Shown here piece by piece: positions 44,753-56,410 of a stretch of 64,000 nucleotides of DNA. Each line of letters begins with the position of its first letter. Position 1 is the first letter of the stretch. Source of the stretch: Liolophura sinensis (taxonomy: Eukaryota; Mollusca; Polyplacophora; Chitonida; Chitonidae). The notes under the pieces were generated by a model that made no database searches, was not told the origin of the DNA, and was given only the letters and a program-made list of their open reading frames with translations. Position numbers and translations under genes: made by a program. The stretch lies in assembly GCF_032854445.1 (NCBI RefSeq), contig NC_088299.1, positions 7,230,324 to 7,294,323 on the forward strand, in the 5' to 3' direction.

Positions 44753-45205
44753 TTCCTAACCATCCCAAGTCGACCGCCGTAAGTTATTTTATAACACCAG
44801 AAAGCATGCACAATTTTACACAACTTACTATGGCATGTGTAGTTGAAGTGTTGGTACCGATTGTTCGCTGCGAAATAAAAGAACATCACTGACTTTCAGT
44901 TTCAAATGTTACCATGGTTCGACAGATGTCCTGATGTCAGCGTGCCATGATCATGACGTGTTGGGGCTAGAAAAACGCTTTTGATTTTGAAACATTATAA
45001 ACAACGTCTTCGAATGATAAATATGAGGCCAAATTTCACTTTCTGACAACATGCTATCTTTGTGCTTTTTAGTATGTCAGGAAACGCTTGAGTCAACCTT
45101 GAGATTACCTTTAAAACATTACATTACTGTGGGAAAGTTTGGCACCCTTTCTGACATCATCGGCCAAAACATCCTCCTCCGAATTTCCGGGTCACAGCCG
45201 TGAGA

Positions 45206-45224
45206 TGCATGCCGGGAGATTCCC
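45206..45224 (+). promoter_or_regulatory. ZNF143/Staf-like motif near MAF1 promoter
   Basis: TGCATGCCGGGAGATTCCC resembles the TGCATGCTGGGA(G/A)TTGTAG element of ZNF143-type promoters, with mismatches at the 3' side. It lies about 630 bp upstream of the MAF1 start codon in the more CG-rich stretch. Function is inferred. Confidence 0.3.
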
Positions 45225-45838
45225 AAAACGAGGCTAGACAGCTGTGAAAATTATTTATCTGTGGGTTGCAAGTCAACAATTTGTGATTACCAGATAGTTA
45301 TTTACAACGACATCTGATCGGATTCGATTGAAACGATTCATTGAGGAAGGCTACAGGCTGAGCACCGGAATTTTGGGATATATTCGGTGACACACATAAG
45401 CAAATCCTTGCGGAAAAACTCTCTCACTCGTTTGACGTTTGTTGAAGCGGGGTGTTTTTTTTTGTATTTGTTCTATGGCGGTAGTGCTCGGGAGATCAAA
45501 CTTTGATTTATCAAGAACGATTGACACCCAAAACCAAATGCTTGTCCCGGATCAGATTCTTTGTGGAAAAATTAAGGCTTTACTCAGACATCCGAAGAGC
45601 ATTTTGAAGAACTGTGTGTATCTTCCTTGTTAAGCACTTTCTTAAAAAACACCATTGTTCAGCAAGTGCAACGCTAGTGTCAAGGTCGAGTTTTGACAGT
45701 TCTTGTCATCATCAACACTCAGGGATTTTTGTCATACTGTTGCTGTACAGAGGTTTTAACAGCTGACAGAGCTTGTCAGTCAGCAATATATACATTCAAC
45801 AGATATATAGTTCTACGTCCAGACTTCAAAGAAGCACA

Positions 45839-45921
45839 ATGAAGCTCCTTGAGAACTCAAAGTTTGAAGCTATCAATGCAGCTTTGACAATGGAAATGGA
45901 GAATTGTAGAATTGAGGGAAG
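45839..45921 (+). CDS. MAF1: MAF1 exon 1
   Basis: Start codon and 27 codons plus two bases; donor GTGAGT. Upstream TAC/TGA stops and the family's conserved MKLLEN start fix the ATG. Confidence 0.97.
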
Positions 45922-48900
45922 GTGAGTATATTCCAAGTGTTCAGACATGCAGATGCAGCCAAAATGATGTATTGTTTGAAATTGCTCAGACATTAGGCTA
46001 AGTTGCAAACTTTTGACCAAGGCTGATCCCAAAACAGTGTCAAAGTGCACTCCATTTAAAAATCTGATTATCTTTTTGACTGTCTATATCCAAGGCCGTT
46101 TAGGTGCAAGATTCGCTGGCAATGTTCAGAGCCACCCACTGCATGACGGGCCTTGACATGATTGACAAGTGCAGGTAACTCCATCAGTTTTCAGATCGAG
46201 TGATTTCGGACTAAATCACGCATATACAGCAGAACCAGCTTGCTCAAGATTGTCAATGTTGTCAAAAGTGAACTTGGTGTATTCGAGACTGGTTTTCACT
46301 GGAAAATCACCTTTGATTAACTGTGGAAAAATACTGTAGCAACACATTGTCAGTGGTTGTGACATAACTTTGATAAAGGAGTTTGTTTGCACAGCTAAAG
46401 CCATCACCTATGGAAGCAGTAGCTTGTCCACTAAAGTGGAATATAAAATTAACATTTCATTCTCACAGCATTGCTGTGACAGGTTTATACAGTTAACTCA
46501 CTTGACAGTACAAATGGTTCTTATTTTTGTTACTTTATTTTAAAGTGGCAAATAGAGTCAGTCATAACTGAAATATGATTTCTTTAAATTCTGCCTGATT
46601 GAAGCATTGTTTATGGTTGATATTTTTACTGGCACATTCTCATTCAGAGTATACCACCTAAATCATGTATATTATAATTGGATACTGCCAGTGTGTTACT
46701 GTATAGTGTCAGGCGTTTTGTAACTTTGTGCTTTTGTGTTTAGAATGGAGAGCTATTCCTGTAAGATGGCAGGAAATGACAAGAGATTGTTCAAACTGCT
46801 GAGTGCAGAAGGAGGGGTTGGCCCTAATGATCTGCAAGCGCTTTCTCCACCACAGAGCACCATGCTACCTCACAGCCCCAACAGGTAATGTGCACCAATT
46901 TAAGCCAAGTGCAGGACTGAGGATTTCATCGAAATGATGGTTCCATTTCTGTGTCGGTTTCTAGGTTAAAAATACATGAAACCAAAAGTCAGTTTCCCAT
47001 ATAAAAAGGCTTGGCTACTCACTCAGTACTGCTAAGGAAACACTGAAGTCGAAACAAAGTGAAAAAAAACTCAATTTCAATTAAAAGAAAAAGTCATTTT
47101 GCTTGTGAGGTTGGTGATAGGTATGTGGAAATATTACTTCTGTTAACTTCTGGAACATTATGATGATCTGATGTCTATCTAGGGTATCTAGACTGACTGC
47201 TGTTTCTTCAGTGGTGTATATGTCAAGATTGGAGCAGTATTAGCCAAGTTACATTCTGTCTTTTCCAGTTACCTGTTATCTCTGGCCTAAAAATGATTTT
47301 ACAAGATGGTGGTTGCCAAGTCATGATTGTTTTGCTCCTTTTAGTGCTTGTCTGATAGTGAAATAGCGGAAATAAATAGAAGTCAAGAATCAGTGCTTTG
47401 GCGTTGATACTTGTTGCCATTTTGTTAAAGACTTCAGACAGTCTTAACTTTCTGCATGGACGGTCTTTTTAAGCTTTGTCTAGTGACAGGTACATGTAGT
47501 TGTGGTGTCTTGGCAATGTCGACTGTGATTTGAACAGATAGTGTTACCAGTGAAGTGACTCATTGATGAGATATACACTGTGCCCTACTTTCATGTACTT
47601 TATTAAACGACTGCCTACTTGCCACAAAAAAGTCTTGCATGGACATGGAAATGCATTTTTTTGTGTCAGGCAACAAAAATTATTTACTGTATGTCTAGTT
47701 CTCTTAGAAACAATAAAATGTGACATTGTGCAAAAAGAAGGTATAGTAGGCCATGTCAGCATGTGTGCAAATGGATTATTGGTATTGTTTGTTTACCACC
47801 TAACACATTGTTTGTAGGTGAGATGTCGCAAGTAAGATCGTACGTTTCTAAAAAGGGTGGGTATTGTGTTTGTAGCATAGTGGAGGGTTGGGGTGGGGAG
47901 AGGGGGTGGAGTTTGAAGGCAAGACTTTTGTCAGCTTTGTCTACAGAATTAAGAATGAATTGTTCAACCATTTCTTGCCTTATGTTCCTTCCCATTGTGC
48001 AAAATCAAAGTTTATTATATTATCTAGCTTAGTAATGAGCCATTATGCAATGGTTTTTGTCATACATGTGTTGTATTCTGACAAACTGGTTAGATCATGC
48101 CTGGTGTGTACAATAAGACAAACTTTGTATTGCCCAGTGATGCTCATCTACAAGTATGATGTGAAGTGTTTTTAGATTATTTACACTTTTAACCCTTGTG
48201 ATGACCTTGCTAAGAAAACATTATAGATTTCTCTAAGGTCATATGGGTTGAACTTTTGGGTTTTTCATACACATACATGTATCATTATTAAATCATGCAT
48301 TGAAAACATATTCTCAGATATGAAATATACATGTATGTACATGTACATGTAGTCCTTTATATGATTATCCCCGAGTTTGAAAGAAATTTTGACTCCTCAC
48401 TCACAAAATGGTGGCTCCACATTGACTTAATACGAAGGCTTGATCAGATTCATCACAGGCATTGGATCTCATTACAATCTTTTTTTAAGAGATGTTTGGA
48501 TACCAGTAGTTTCAACAGCAACTGCCCCTTTTTCTTTTACACTGTATAAAGTCAAAATGAGTAATTCCTTTTTTATAGATATACTCGAAATTTTAATATT
48601 GGACATTGCATAGGTATCTGTAGAGTAAATTATAAAATAGACCACATTGTACCATAGCATGGGCATTGTCGGACTGTGAGGTGGAAGATAACCTGCAAGA
48701 TTGGGTTATTGTTCATACCTCTTACAAGAATAGTATTTATGGTGTTCAGCCTGTTGTGTACAATATCTTATTTATATTGTAATAATATGATTTTGTGTGT
48801 TTAAACAGGTCTTGTAAGACGTTCGTTCGTTTTTTTACATTGTTGCAAGTAGGAGTTCACATGTGCTACATTATATGTGTGGGAAATAACTTTTTAATAT

Positions 48901-49313
48901 ATCACTGAAGGAAATCCTGCTATTTCACTATTACATATAAATAATAAAATACGTAAACTTTGTGTTCTTCAGGCAATACAGTCGAAGTCAGAGTGACGGA
49001 GAAGGTCACCTTTGTGACACAATCTCTACCAAGACCCTGTTTTACCTTATCACTACTCTCAATGCCTCCTTCAACCCAGACTATGACTTCAGCAATGCCA
49101 AGAGTGATGAATTCAGTAAAGAACCAAGCCTTCAGGTAAGAACACTTCTTAGCTTCAAAATTTGAACAGTAAAATAGGGTGTCAAGTTTGAAATTTGGCT
49201 TTTGCTGCATGTAACAGACAGTTCCCTTGAAATCATTAAATTTCATAGTAATGGAAGCTGGATTGGCTTACTTTATCATGTTTCTTATCTGGTGATATGT
49301 ACTTACATGCACA

Positions 49314-49348
<35 letters not shown>

Positions 49349-52300
49349 CCACTTAAATGTTTGTTCATTGAGGGCTGTTTGAATACAGGGTTATGACGTT
49401 ACTCACATGTAAGCTGGAGGTAAATAATTTGAATACTACTAAAACATTTGCTGAGTGGCTGAGTTTGTGTTACAGTGGGGTGGTGAATGCTGTGGATTCC
49501 CAGCTGTTTGCTGCAGCGGGTGATCTCTACACATCGCTGAAACAGCAGCTGTGGACGGCCATCGATGAGGAAATCTGCCTGGGGAATGCGACATATACAG
49601 GTACATGGTTCTTGCATTTTAATGCTGGTAAAATTGTTGTTTTTAGCTTGCCTGTAAAAAAGTTCAGCGGGATCTGATTTCATACCCTGAGTGTGAACAG
49701 TGAAAGTTTTGCATAGATGTTAAGCAACAATGATGCATGGAGGATGTTCCACTGCAGTCTCTTGTGGCATTATTCAGGGTACAGTTATCTCAAAAGGCAC
49801 TGCATGTATTGAGCTCAGGTTTTGCATACTTGTAAAGCTCTATCACAAGAGAAGAATATTCCATTGCTGATACTCTGCATGCGTGTTATTTACTGTAACT
49901 TACAATGTATTAAGCTCAACATTTACATTTTGTGTGTCTAAGTCAGGAAAGATATTTGGCAGCCATGCTACCACATCTGTTGTATTGAAATCTTAGAGTA
50001 AAACATCACATCCAGAGTAAACTATCCCATCCCAGAATTGTGAGAGCTGGCTAGAATTGTAAGAATTTGAACCAAAGTAACTACATGTGAAAAAAAAAAG
50101 GAGAAATAACTTAATGGACATTTTACATTCCCAAAACTTTGATCTCGGTGTAAGACTAGGGCTTTTAAAGAGTATTTGTTTATTTATTTGATTGATGTTT
50201 TACGCCGTACTAAAAAATAATTCACTTATGCAACAGCGGCTATCGATGTAATGGGAGTAAACAGGGCCTTTTAATGTGTAGTAGTGTGATATAGAGCATA
50301 ATATTAACATGTCTGCAAATAGATCATGTTGATACAAAGAAGCAATAGTCATTCATTTCAGGATGTTTTATTGACTTTTTTTTTCTCTAGGTGTTACAGT
50401 CCTAAATATAGTTTCTCCCTAGAAATGAATGTATTTCATCTGAAGGATTTTTGAAGTGACACATTTGGCTTGATTCTCTCCACATTATAGGGCCACTTAA
50501 ATTATTTTTTTTGTCTTATCAGAAAAACCTAAGTGATGGCATCAATATTATCATTTTAAGGCCTTGGTGTGCTTCTGAAAGTGCAGTTTTACTGGCCCAG
50601 CTTTAGGTGGAATACTGTATCACCCCTTGTCCAAGTATTCTAGCTTTTCTATTTCATGATGTTGATGCAATCCATAAAATAACTTGAGACCAATTATTTA
50701 AGGCTGTCATGTTGGCAAATGCTTTCTGTTCTCAGCTATAACCCAGACCTTGCTTCTGATCCATATGGGGAAGAAGGATGCATATGGTCCTTCAACTACT
50801 TTTTCTACAACAGAAAAATGAAGAGACTCGTTTTCTTTACTTGCAAATCAACAAGGTAAATTTCAAATATAGAAATGCTGGTGCGTAGATAGCATTGTGT
50901 GAAACATACCCTCGAGAGGAGCCGGTGGAATAAATTAAACTAAGGAAATAAATATTGCTGTGTAAGAACTCTGTCTGTGTAAGTGCCTGGAGTACATCAT
51001 GAAAATATGAATGCTGAAATAAAAATAAAAAGGAAATAAAAACAAAAAAAAAAACATTGATGTTGGCTGAAATGTATTATAAAGTACTCTGTAAACCAAG
51101 CTAAAGTACAAAAACTTGTACAAATTACAATGAGCCTTTGCTCATTTCTTTTTATTCATTGTTAATAGAGATGATCAGATTTTCAGTTCAGTTTGCAACT
51201 GTTTACTTTTGTTATCTATATTGGCTCGGATGATTAAAGTGCTGGCTCAGTGCAATTGACTCTTGACCTGCGATATTGCATGCTCAAATCTAGATGAAGG
51301 GCGACGGTTTACTCTGGACCATTTGATTTTCTCCCCCACCAAATCATTGATAAATAATTGTTATGTGAAATATGTGTCATCTTATTTACAGTGGATCAGC
51401 TCCCTATGACTCTGGGATAGGACAAGACAATAGCATGGACGTTAGCGACTTCCTTTTTGAGCCGTAGGTATCTTAACAATAGCCTTTATTACACTAGAAC
51501 ACACAGCCAAATGAGTTTTTAAAAATTTTTTGTCTGTTCATGAATGCTTCATAGCCAATAACATAGCTTGATTTTTTCTTGCATCAGATAATTGATGGTC
51601 ATGGTCACAGGGGAAAAATAAGAAAAATTTGCTATGGTGCCATTTGGCCCCTAGACTGAAGTTGTCTAGGGGCCAAGTAACAAGATCAGGGGCCACAAAT
51701 TTTTTCTTCTTTCAGACAATATGCAATTGAATATGTCTGATCCTAGTATAGACAATGAGAGTGGCTATCAATCTCATTACACAGCAGATAATATAGATGG
51801 CAATAATTTGAACTTCGTCTTGCTTGCATAGTAGAATACTCTTTAAACATTCCTCACTCTTTCCACAGACGGTATTTATTTTGTTGAAGTTTGCACAAAA
51901 ATAATGGGGGCTTAATTACTACATGTATGTGCATTGTTGTTGTACTTTACACAGAGTGTGGAATTTAGTACATGGTACTTAACAAAAAAAATTCTGTCAA
52001 GCATATCTTTAGTGTAAGGTAAATGGTGCAGATAGTTCAATTATTCACTGAAAAGAGTGGAAATTTTGTGAAGCCTTTTGCCATAGTGAGACATATCAGT
52101 GTGTTGACAGGTGATCCGCAATCCACTGAGTTTTCAGCTTTCAAACTTGCAGTAAACAACAAATAACTTCTAAAAAAGCAATTCTGTCACTACTCTGCTA
52201 GTTTTTGTTTTAATGGTAATGAATATAAAGGATAATCAAATCAAGTTTCACTTCATTCACCGCCCAGCAAGATAAAAAAAAAGTTGACAGTCACACGCCA

Positions 52301-53122
52301 AAACGAAACTGTCTTTGCCACTCTTCTGTTTCGGAGGTTCTTTTGGTATTAGGTAAGCGGGATTTGTCGGTCATTCATCAGAGAAATGTGACAGAGATTA
52401 ATGTCTGATGTTTGATAGGAGCTCAAGACATGACTTACCGAACTTGACATCTACGGGTAATGCTAGGTTGCGCTGTTGTTGTAGCTTTAAATCCAAACTT
52501 TGGGCAAGTTTTACATCCTTGCTTGAATTTCATGAAAAATAAACAAACATTGTTGAGACTTTACTCGTCAGAATGGAGACCATGAGAACACCAGGTACAC
52601 ACCAAAATGTTTCATACGGTCGCAGTTGGCAAGGGGCGACAGCTTATTTCATCCTCTAGTCTATCCCACAGTGATGGGCTTGGTTTGTGTAAAAAGATTA
52701 TCATGTAGTTGTAGCTGTTATTTAATGATTATCATGAAGCGGTTATTATTATCTTGTTTTAACATTATCTGATTATTATCATTTTTGCTATCTTGGTAAT
52801 AATACTGTCATCAGGCTGTGTCCATTACCTGTTGGCTATGACAGTTGCCATCACAGTTATATTGTACTAAGAGTTCATGGCAACAGTTCCATTATTACAT
52901 GTATTATCCACATGAAGATCCTTTCATCTTGTCATTATTATTATTATCGTGTCATTATTGTTATCAGTATGAAGATTTTTTCATCTTGCCATTATTATCA
53001 TTATAATGATGATTTCACCAAATTGGCATTATTATTATTATGATTGTAGTGGTGTTTTTACCATCTTGTCATTATTCTTATCAGTATGGTGATGATGTTT
53101 CAGGGACAGCGATGACTACTGA
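45839..53122 (+). CDS. MAF1: MAF1, repressor of RNA polymerase III transcription
   Basis: Exons 45839-45921, 46744-46884, 48973-49135, 49476-49600, 50736-50855, 51392-51463 and 53104-53122. MAF1 binds Pol III and blocks tRNA/5S transcription when TOR signalling falls; it works in nucleus and cytosol. The start [16 protein letters not shown] is nearly that of human MAF1. Family boxes are all present: [16 protein letters not shown] (A), [20 protein letters not shown] and EFSKEPSL (B), [20 protein letters not shown] (C). Length (about 230 codons) is normal. Exon 4 reads the right protein only if one G is removed near 49477 and one added near 49581. The C-terminus is either FLFEP at TAG 51465 or, after splicing, FLFEPDSDDY at TGA 53120. 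Confidence 0.97.
46744..46884 (+). CDS. MAF1: MAF1 exon 2 (box A)
   Basis: Phase 2 in and out. [20 protein letters not shown] followed by [10 protein letters not shown], a Ser/Pro stretch where TOR and PKA sites lie in homologues. Donor GTAATG. Confidence 0.96.
46885..48972. other. MAF1 intron 2, no recognised element
   Basis: No SINE, tandem array or exon seen; a few TACATG repeats near 48325-48350 only. Confidence 0.5.
48973..49135 (+). CDS. MAF1: MAF1 exon 3 (box B)
   Basis: Phase 2 in, 0 out. [16 protein letters not shown] then [20 protein letters not shown], ending EFSKEPSLQ; donor GTAAGA. Confidence 0.97.
49313..49346. repeat. AT dinucleotide microsatellite
   Basis: About 16 AT units in MAF1 intron 3. 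Confidence 0.9.
49476..49600 (+). CDS. MAF1: MAF1 exon 4, with two apparent 1-base homopolymer errors
   Basis: The acceptor TGTTACAG and donor GTACAT fit, and the 125-bp length fits phases 0 in and 2 out, yet that frame hits a stop. The protein [14 protein letters not shown] to EEICL reads in the +1 frame. One G too many at 49477-49480 (expected W-V-V) and one G too few at 49581-49584 (expected G-E-C-D-I-Y-S) explain both ends. Confidence 0.9.
50177..50268 (-). mobile_element. Family A SINE tail fragment
   Basis: TTTATTTATTTGATTGATG and TTTTACGCCGTACT in MAF1 intron 4. Confidence 0.78.
50736..50855 (+). CDS. MAF1: MAF1 exon 5 (box C)
   Basis: Phase 2 in and out. [19 protein letters not shown] then [19 protein letters not shown]; acceptor TTCTCAG, donor GTAAAT. 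Confidence 0.97.
51392..51463 (+). CDS. MAF1: MAF1 exon 6
   Basis: Encodes [20 protein letters not shown] then LFEP. The end is ambiguous: reading on gives TAG at 51465-51467; splicing at the donor GTAGGT (51464) keeps the frame into 53104. Confidence 0.88.
51464..53103. other. MAF1 last intron or 3' UTR
   Basis: Contains an 11-bp-stem hairpin (51646-51674) and a degenerate CATTATTATTATC-rich stretch about 52900-53095 leading to the last acceptor. Confidence 0.5.
53104..53122 (+). CDS. MAF1: MAF1 putative last exon
   Basis: After GATGTTTCAG, the sequence completes Pro and adds DSDDY before TGA. An acidic C-terminus suits the family, but the exon is only 19 coding bases, so it is less certain than the others. 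Confidence 0.6.
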
Positions 53123-54289
53123 GTCAGAGGTCTGGAGACCTGCCAACCGTCCTTACCGCGCAGCTTTGTGAGACCAGGGGGACATGGCAGCTATTAACCC
53201 CATGTTTACACCGTTATTATAAACCATCTCTATTGTTTCATACGAAATGCCACCTACGCCATCTTCTTTTTTTACGTGTATTTTTTGGTTCATCAATTCA
53301 TCATTTTGGTGTGTCATTTTATTCATTACTCCATATTGGGAATGTTATATGGTTGGATGTAACCATCCTAATTCTATAGTGATTGTCACAGCAATCGGAA
53401 CTTCAACCAATTCTTTTTTTTTTTTTAAGTCTCAATTTTGGGGGGAAAAAATTCCTCTTTATTTTCTTGTGCACTGATTTTGTCTTATATTTTATCATGT
53501 GGCTATAATTAGTTTTCTGTTTTATGGATGGAAAAATTATTAACATTAAATGTGTTAAACAGATGTACGTTGAATATTGGGAAAGTGTGATAGTGCAGAG
53601 GCTGCTTTTAACTTGTATTATAGGTGTATTCAAACTTTTAGTCTATATAAGGTTTTAGTCTATATTACATGTATGTTTGCATTAACCCCACCGCATGACA
53701 AGCACTTTGTGACTTTTGAAGTTGTGCAGTGTGCGGTATGATCTGATAATTGGAAAGTATTTTAGCACGAAGCCTGTTTTGAACAAAGTTAATTACATTG
53801 TGAAATATGTCTTGCATTTCCACTTGATTTGCTGGTAAACTTGTGAGTATTCTGTTTTACTTATTATTATTTTGTGCATTTCAACATATCTGTGGTTTTG
53901 TGGATGAAACATGGGCCTCCTGTTAGAATGGCCTTAAAGAGAGAGTACCCTGTAAGCTTCTCACAGGACATGGCGATGTGTATGTTTTTTCTGTTTACCC
54001 GGGTATTTCGTGGTTAGCGGTTCATGCTGCACTCTGCCAGCCATGTGTTATTCTGAACTCTGTGTTGGTCCATTGCTGCTCACCTGCATGAAGCACATCA
54101 GACTAGCACTAGACAGTGCGAGTTGTACGGCAACATTGCCTCTCGGCTTATATGGCTACATGATCCCAGATAGGATTGGATTGATAAAGCGTGTGTTATT
54201 AACATGAGGAGTCCTGTGGTGAAATGTCAATGTGTGCATATGTAAATCTGTCACGCCATGATTTAGTGAAGAAAGGCAGACTTTGCTTA
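53123..54289. other. MAF1 3' untranslated or downstream sequence
   Basis: No exon or repeat family recognised; the polyadenylation site could not be fixed. Confidence 0.45.
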
Positions 54290-55015
54290 TAAACTGCTTG
54301 TACATGTAAATGTACCCTGTGAGCCTATTCATGAATACACGTGTACATGTACCCTGTGAACTTATTCATGAACACGTGTACATATACACTGTAAACTTAT
54401 TCATGTACACACATGTACATGTATCCTGTGAATTTATTCACGAGCACACATGTACATACACCCTATGAACTTATTTATGAATACACGTGTACATGTACCC
54501 TGTGAACTTATTCATGAACACGTGTACATATACACTGTAAACTTATTCATGTACACACATGTACATGTATCCTGTGAATTTATTCACGAGCACACATGTA
54601 CATACACCCTATGAACTTATTTATGAATACACGTGTACATGTACCCTGTGAATTTATTCATGTACACACGTGTACACATGCCGTGTGAACTTATTCTTGT
54701 ACACACATGTACATGTACCCTGTGAACTTATTCATGTACACACGTGTACATATGCCGCGTGAACTTATTCTTGTACACACATGTACATGTACCCTGTGAA
54801 CTTATTCATGTACACACGTGTACATATGCCGTGTGAACTTATTCTTGTACACACATGTACATGTACCCTGTGAACTTCTTCATGTACACATATGTACGTG
54901 TACCCTGTGGACTTATTCATGTGTACACATGTACATGCACCCTGTGGACTTATCCATGTACGCAGATGTACATGCACCCTGTGGACTTATCCATGTACAC
55001 ACATGTACATGTAGT
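54290..55015. repeat. Minisatellite of ~37-bp units rich in ACACGTGTACATGT
   Basis: Units of ACATGTACCCTGTGAACTTA plus TTCATGTACACACGTGT. Longer blocks are duplicated (the stretch near 54350-54480 recurs at about 54495-54625). Palindromic ACACGTGT and TGTACA occur throughout. Confidence 0.93.
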
Positions 55016-55830
55016 GTGTTTGTACGCTGTGAGAGTTTGAATGAATGAATATCGCTGAATGCCATTTTGGTGAATGTTAGAGGCCATTACAGTTGAAGGA
55101 GTGGAGGATACAGAAATGTGTGCCATGTGCTGTGGGTTCAAATCACACCGGTGCCCTTTTTTTGCAGAAGTCGTGGTTTGTAGTAATACTCTGGAACATA
55201 TACTTGTAAATGCGTGCTTATAGCAGCATGGTTGAATTTGAAACTTCCCATGTGACGGATATGAGGTCTAAGGATGTGTGCCAAACAAAAACAGGAAACA
55301 CTGAACAGGAAAAATGTGAATATTACCTAAAACTTTTTGAACGAATTACTCATCAAGAGACTCAAAATGAACGGTGAATTACTGGTTGAACAAATGTGAA
55401 GTGATATTTTATGAAAAAGTGACTGAATGAAAGCATACTCCTCATGGTTCATTTTCAGCTTTAGAAGCTCATTTGTGTGACGTGTCTTTTACTGTTATTT
55501 CTTCCTTCTTTTTTTTTTTTTTTGGTGGTTTTTGTTGTTAATTATTGGGTCATTAACATGATTAATATGTTGTCTTGTGTACAAAGATAAACACTGTACA
55601 TAGTTCCTTTTATACTTCATACCACCTGTACATAGTCTCATCTCTGTATATATTAAACTTTTACCTTTCACTACAGGTAATTTGGTTGAATTAGTCTTTG
55701 GATTTATGGGAAACACCTGTGTAACTGCCTGTTTTCATATTCATGGTTATCCTCAGTTACATTATAAGTATTGTACCCCAGAGCTGTCACAGTAACCCCT
55801 TCCCAGCAAAGCTCCAAAGTAGTGTGTAAC

Positions 55831-56207
55831 CAGCCCCAATAGCACAGCTGGTAGAACGTCGGCTTCGGGAGCGGTAGATCCAGGTTCAATCCTGAGTGGA
55901 GTCACACCTAAGACCTTTAAAGAGGAAGTTGTAACTTGTTCGCTTGGCGTTCAGCATGAAGGGGAGGGTGAAACGACTGGTTGACCCGTATCAGTATAAT
56001 GGCTCGGGCGGGGTGGCTTACTTGCCTTCGGTAAGTCATCTCAGTGAAGCAGCACTAGATAAAAGAGCGGTGGAAATCCGTCCTGCAGCAAGGAGGCACA
56101 TTACATGCACTCTAAGGATTGCTTCGTCGTCACATGACTGAAAAATTGTTAAGTACGGCGTTAAACCCCAAGCACTCATAAGCCAAAAAAAAAAAAAAAA
56201 AAAAAAA
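55831..56207 (+). mobile_element. Family B SINE, full length, with poly(A)
   Basis: Reference copy: tRNA-like head ATAGCACAGCTGGTAGAACG, box B-like GGTTCAATCC, middle GAAGTTGTAACTTG, GTATCAGTATAATGGCTCGG, GGAGGCACATTACATGCAC, tail GTTAAGTACGGCGTTAAACC and a 23-base A run. The long pure A run suggests a fairly recent insertion. Confidence 0.93.
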
Positions 56208-56285
56208 GTTACGACATACAAGATGGAGGTTCATCTCCAGCTATCTTCTTCAGGGCTTGGTAACAGTAAGCAGAATTTGGAATCT

Positions 56286-56410
56286 TTTCACCAATGTGAT
56301 TGCTGTGAGTTCAAGTCCAGCTCACGTAAGCTTCCTGTCTGATCATATGTGGAAGGTTTGCGGATAGTGATGGGTTTCTCCCAGGGCTCTGTTTCCTCAC
56401 ACCATAATTC
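56286..56410 (+). mobile_element. Degraded family A SINE
   Basis: CACCAATGTGATTGCTGTGA, TTCAAGTCCAGCTCACG and CACACCATAAT remain; no tail. Confidence 0.65.

Larger units (their letters stand above)
38935..45838. promoter_or_regulatory. Shared upstream region of the divergent ligase and MAF1 genes
   Basis: The two start codons face away from each other across 6.9 kb. Both promoters must be in or near it: one close to 38935-39150, the other close to 45170-45500, where CG dinucleotides are denser. Between them lie a 36-bp VNTR, one SINE, the foldback element, a MITE-like element and a short GC-rich ORF. From 40240 to 41480 and 41670 to 43200 nothing is recognisable. Confidence 0.55.

Noticed and set aside
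54765-55048. Cysteine-rich ORFs on both strands
   Set aside because: Translations of the ACACGTGTACATGT minisatellite.
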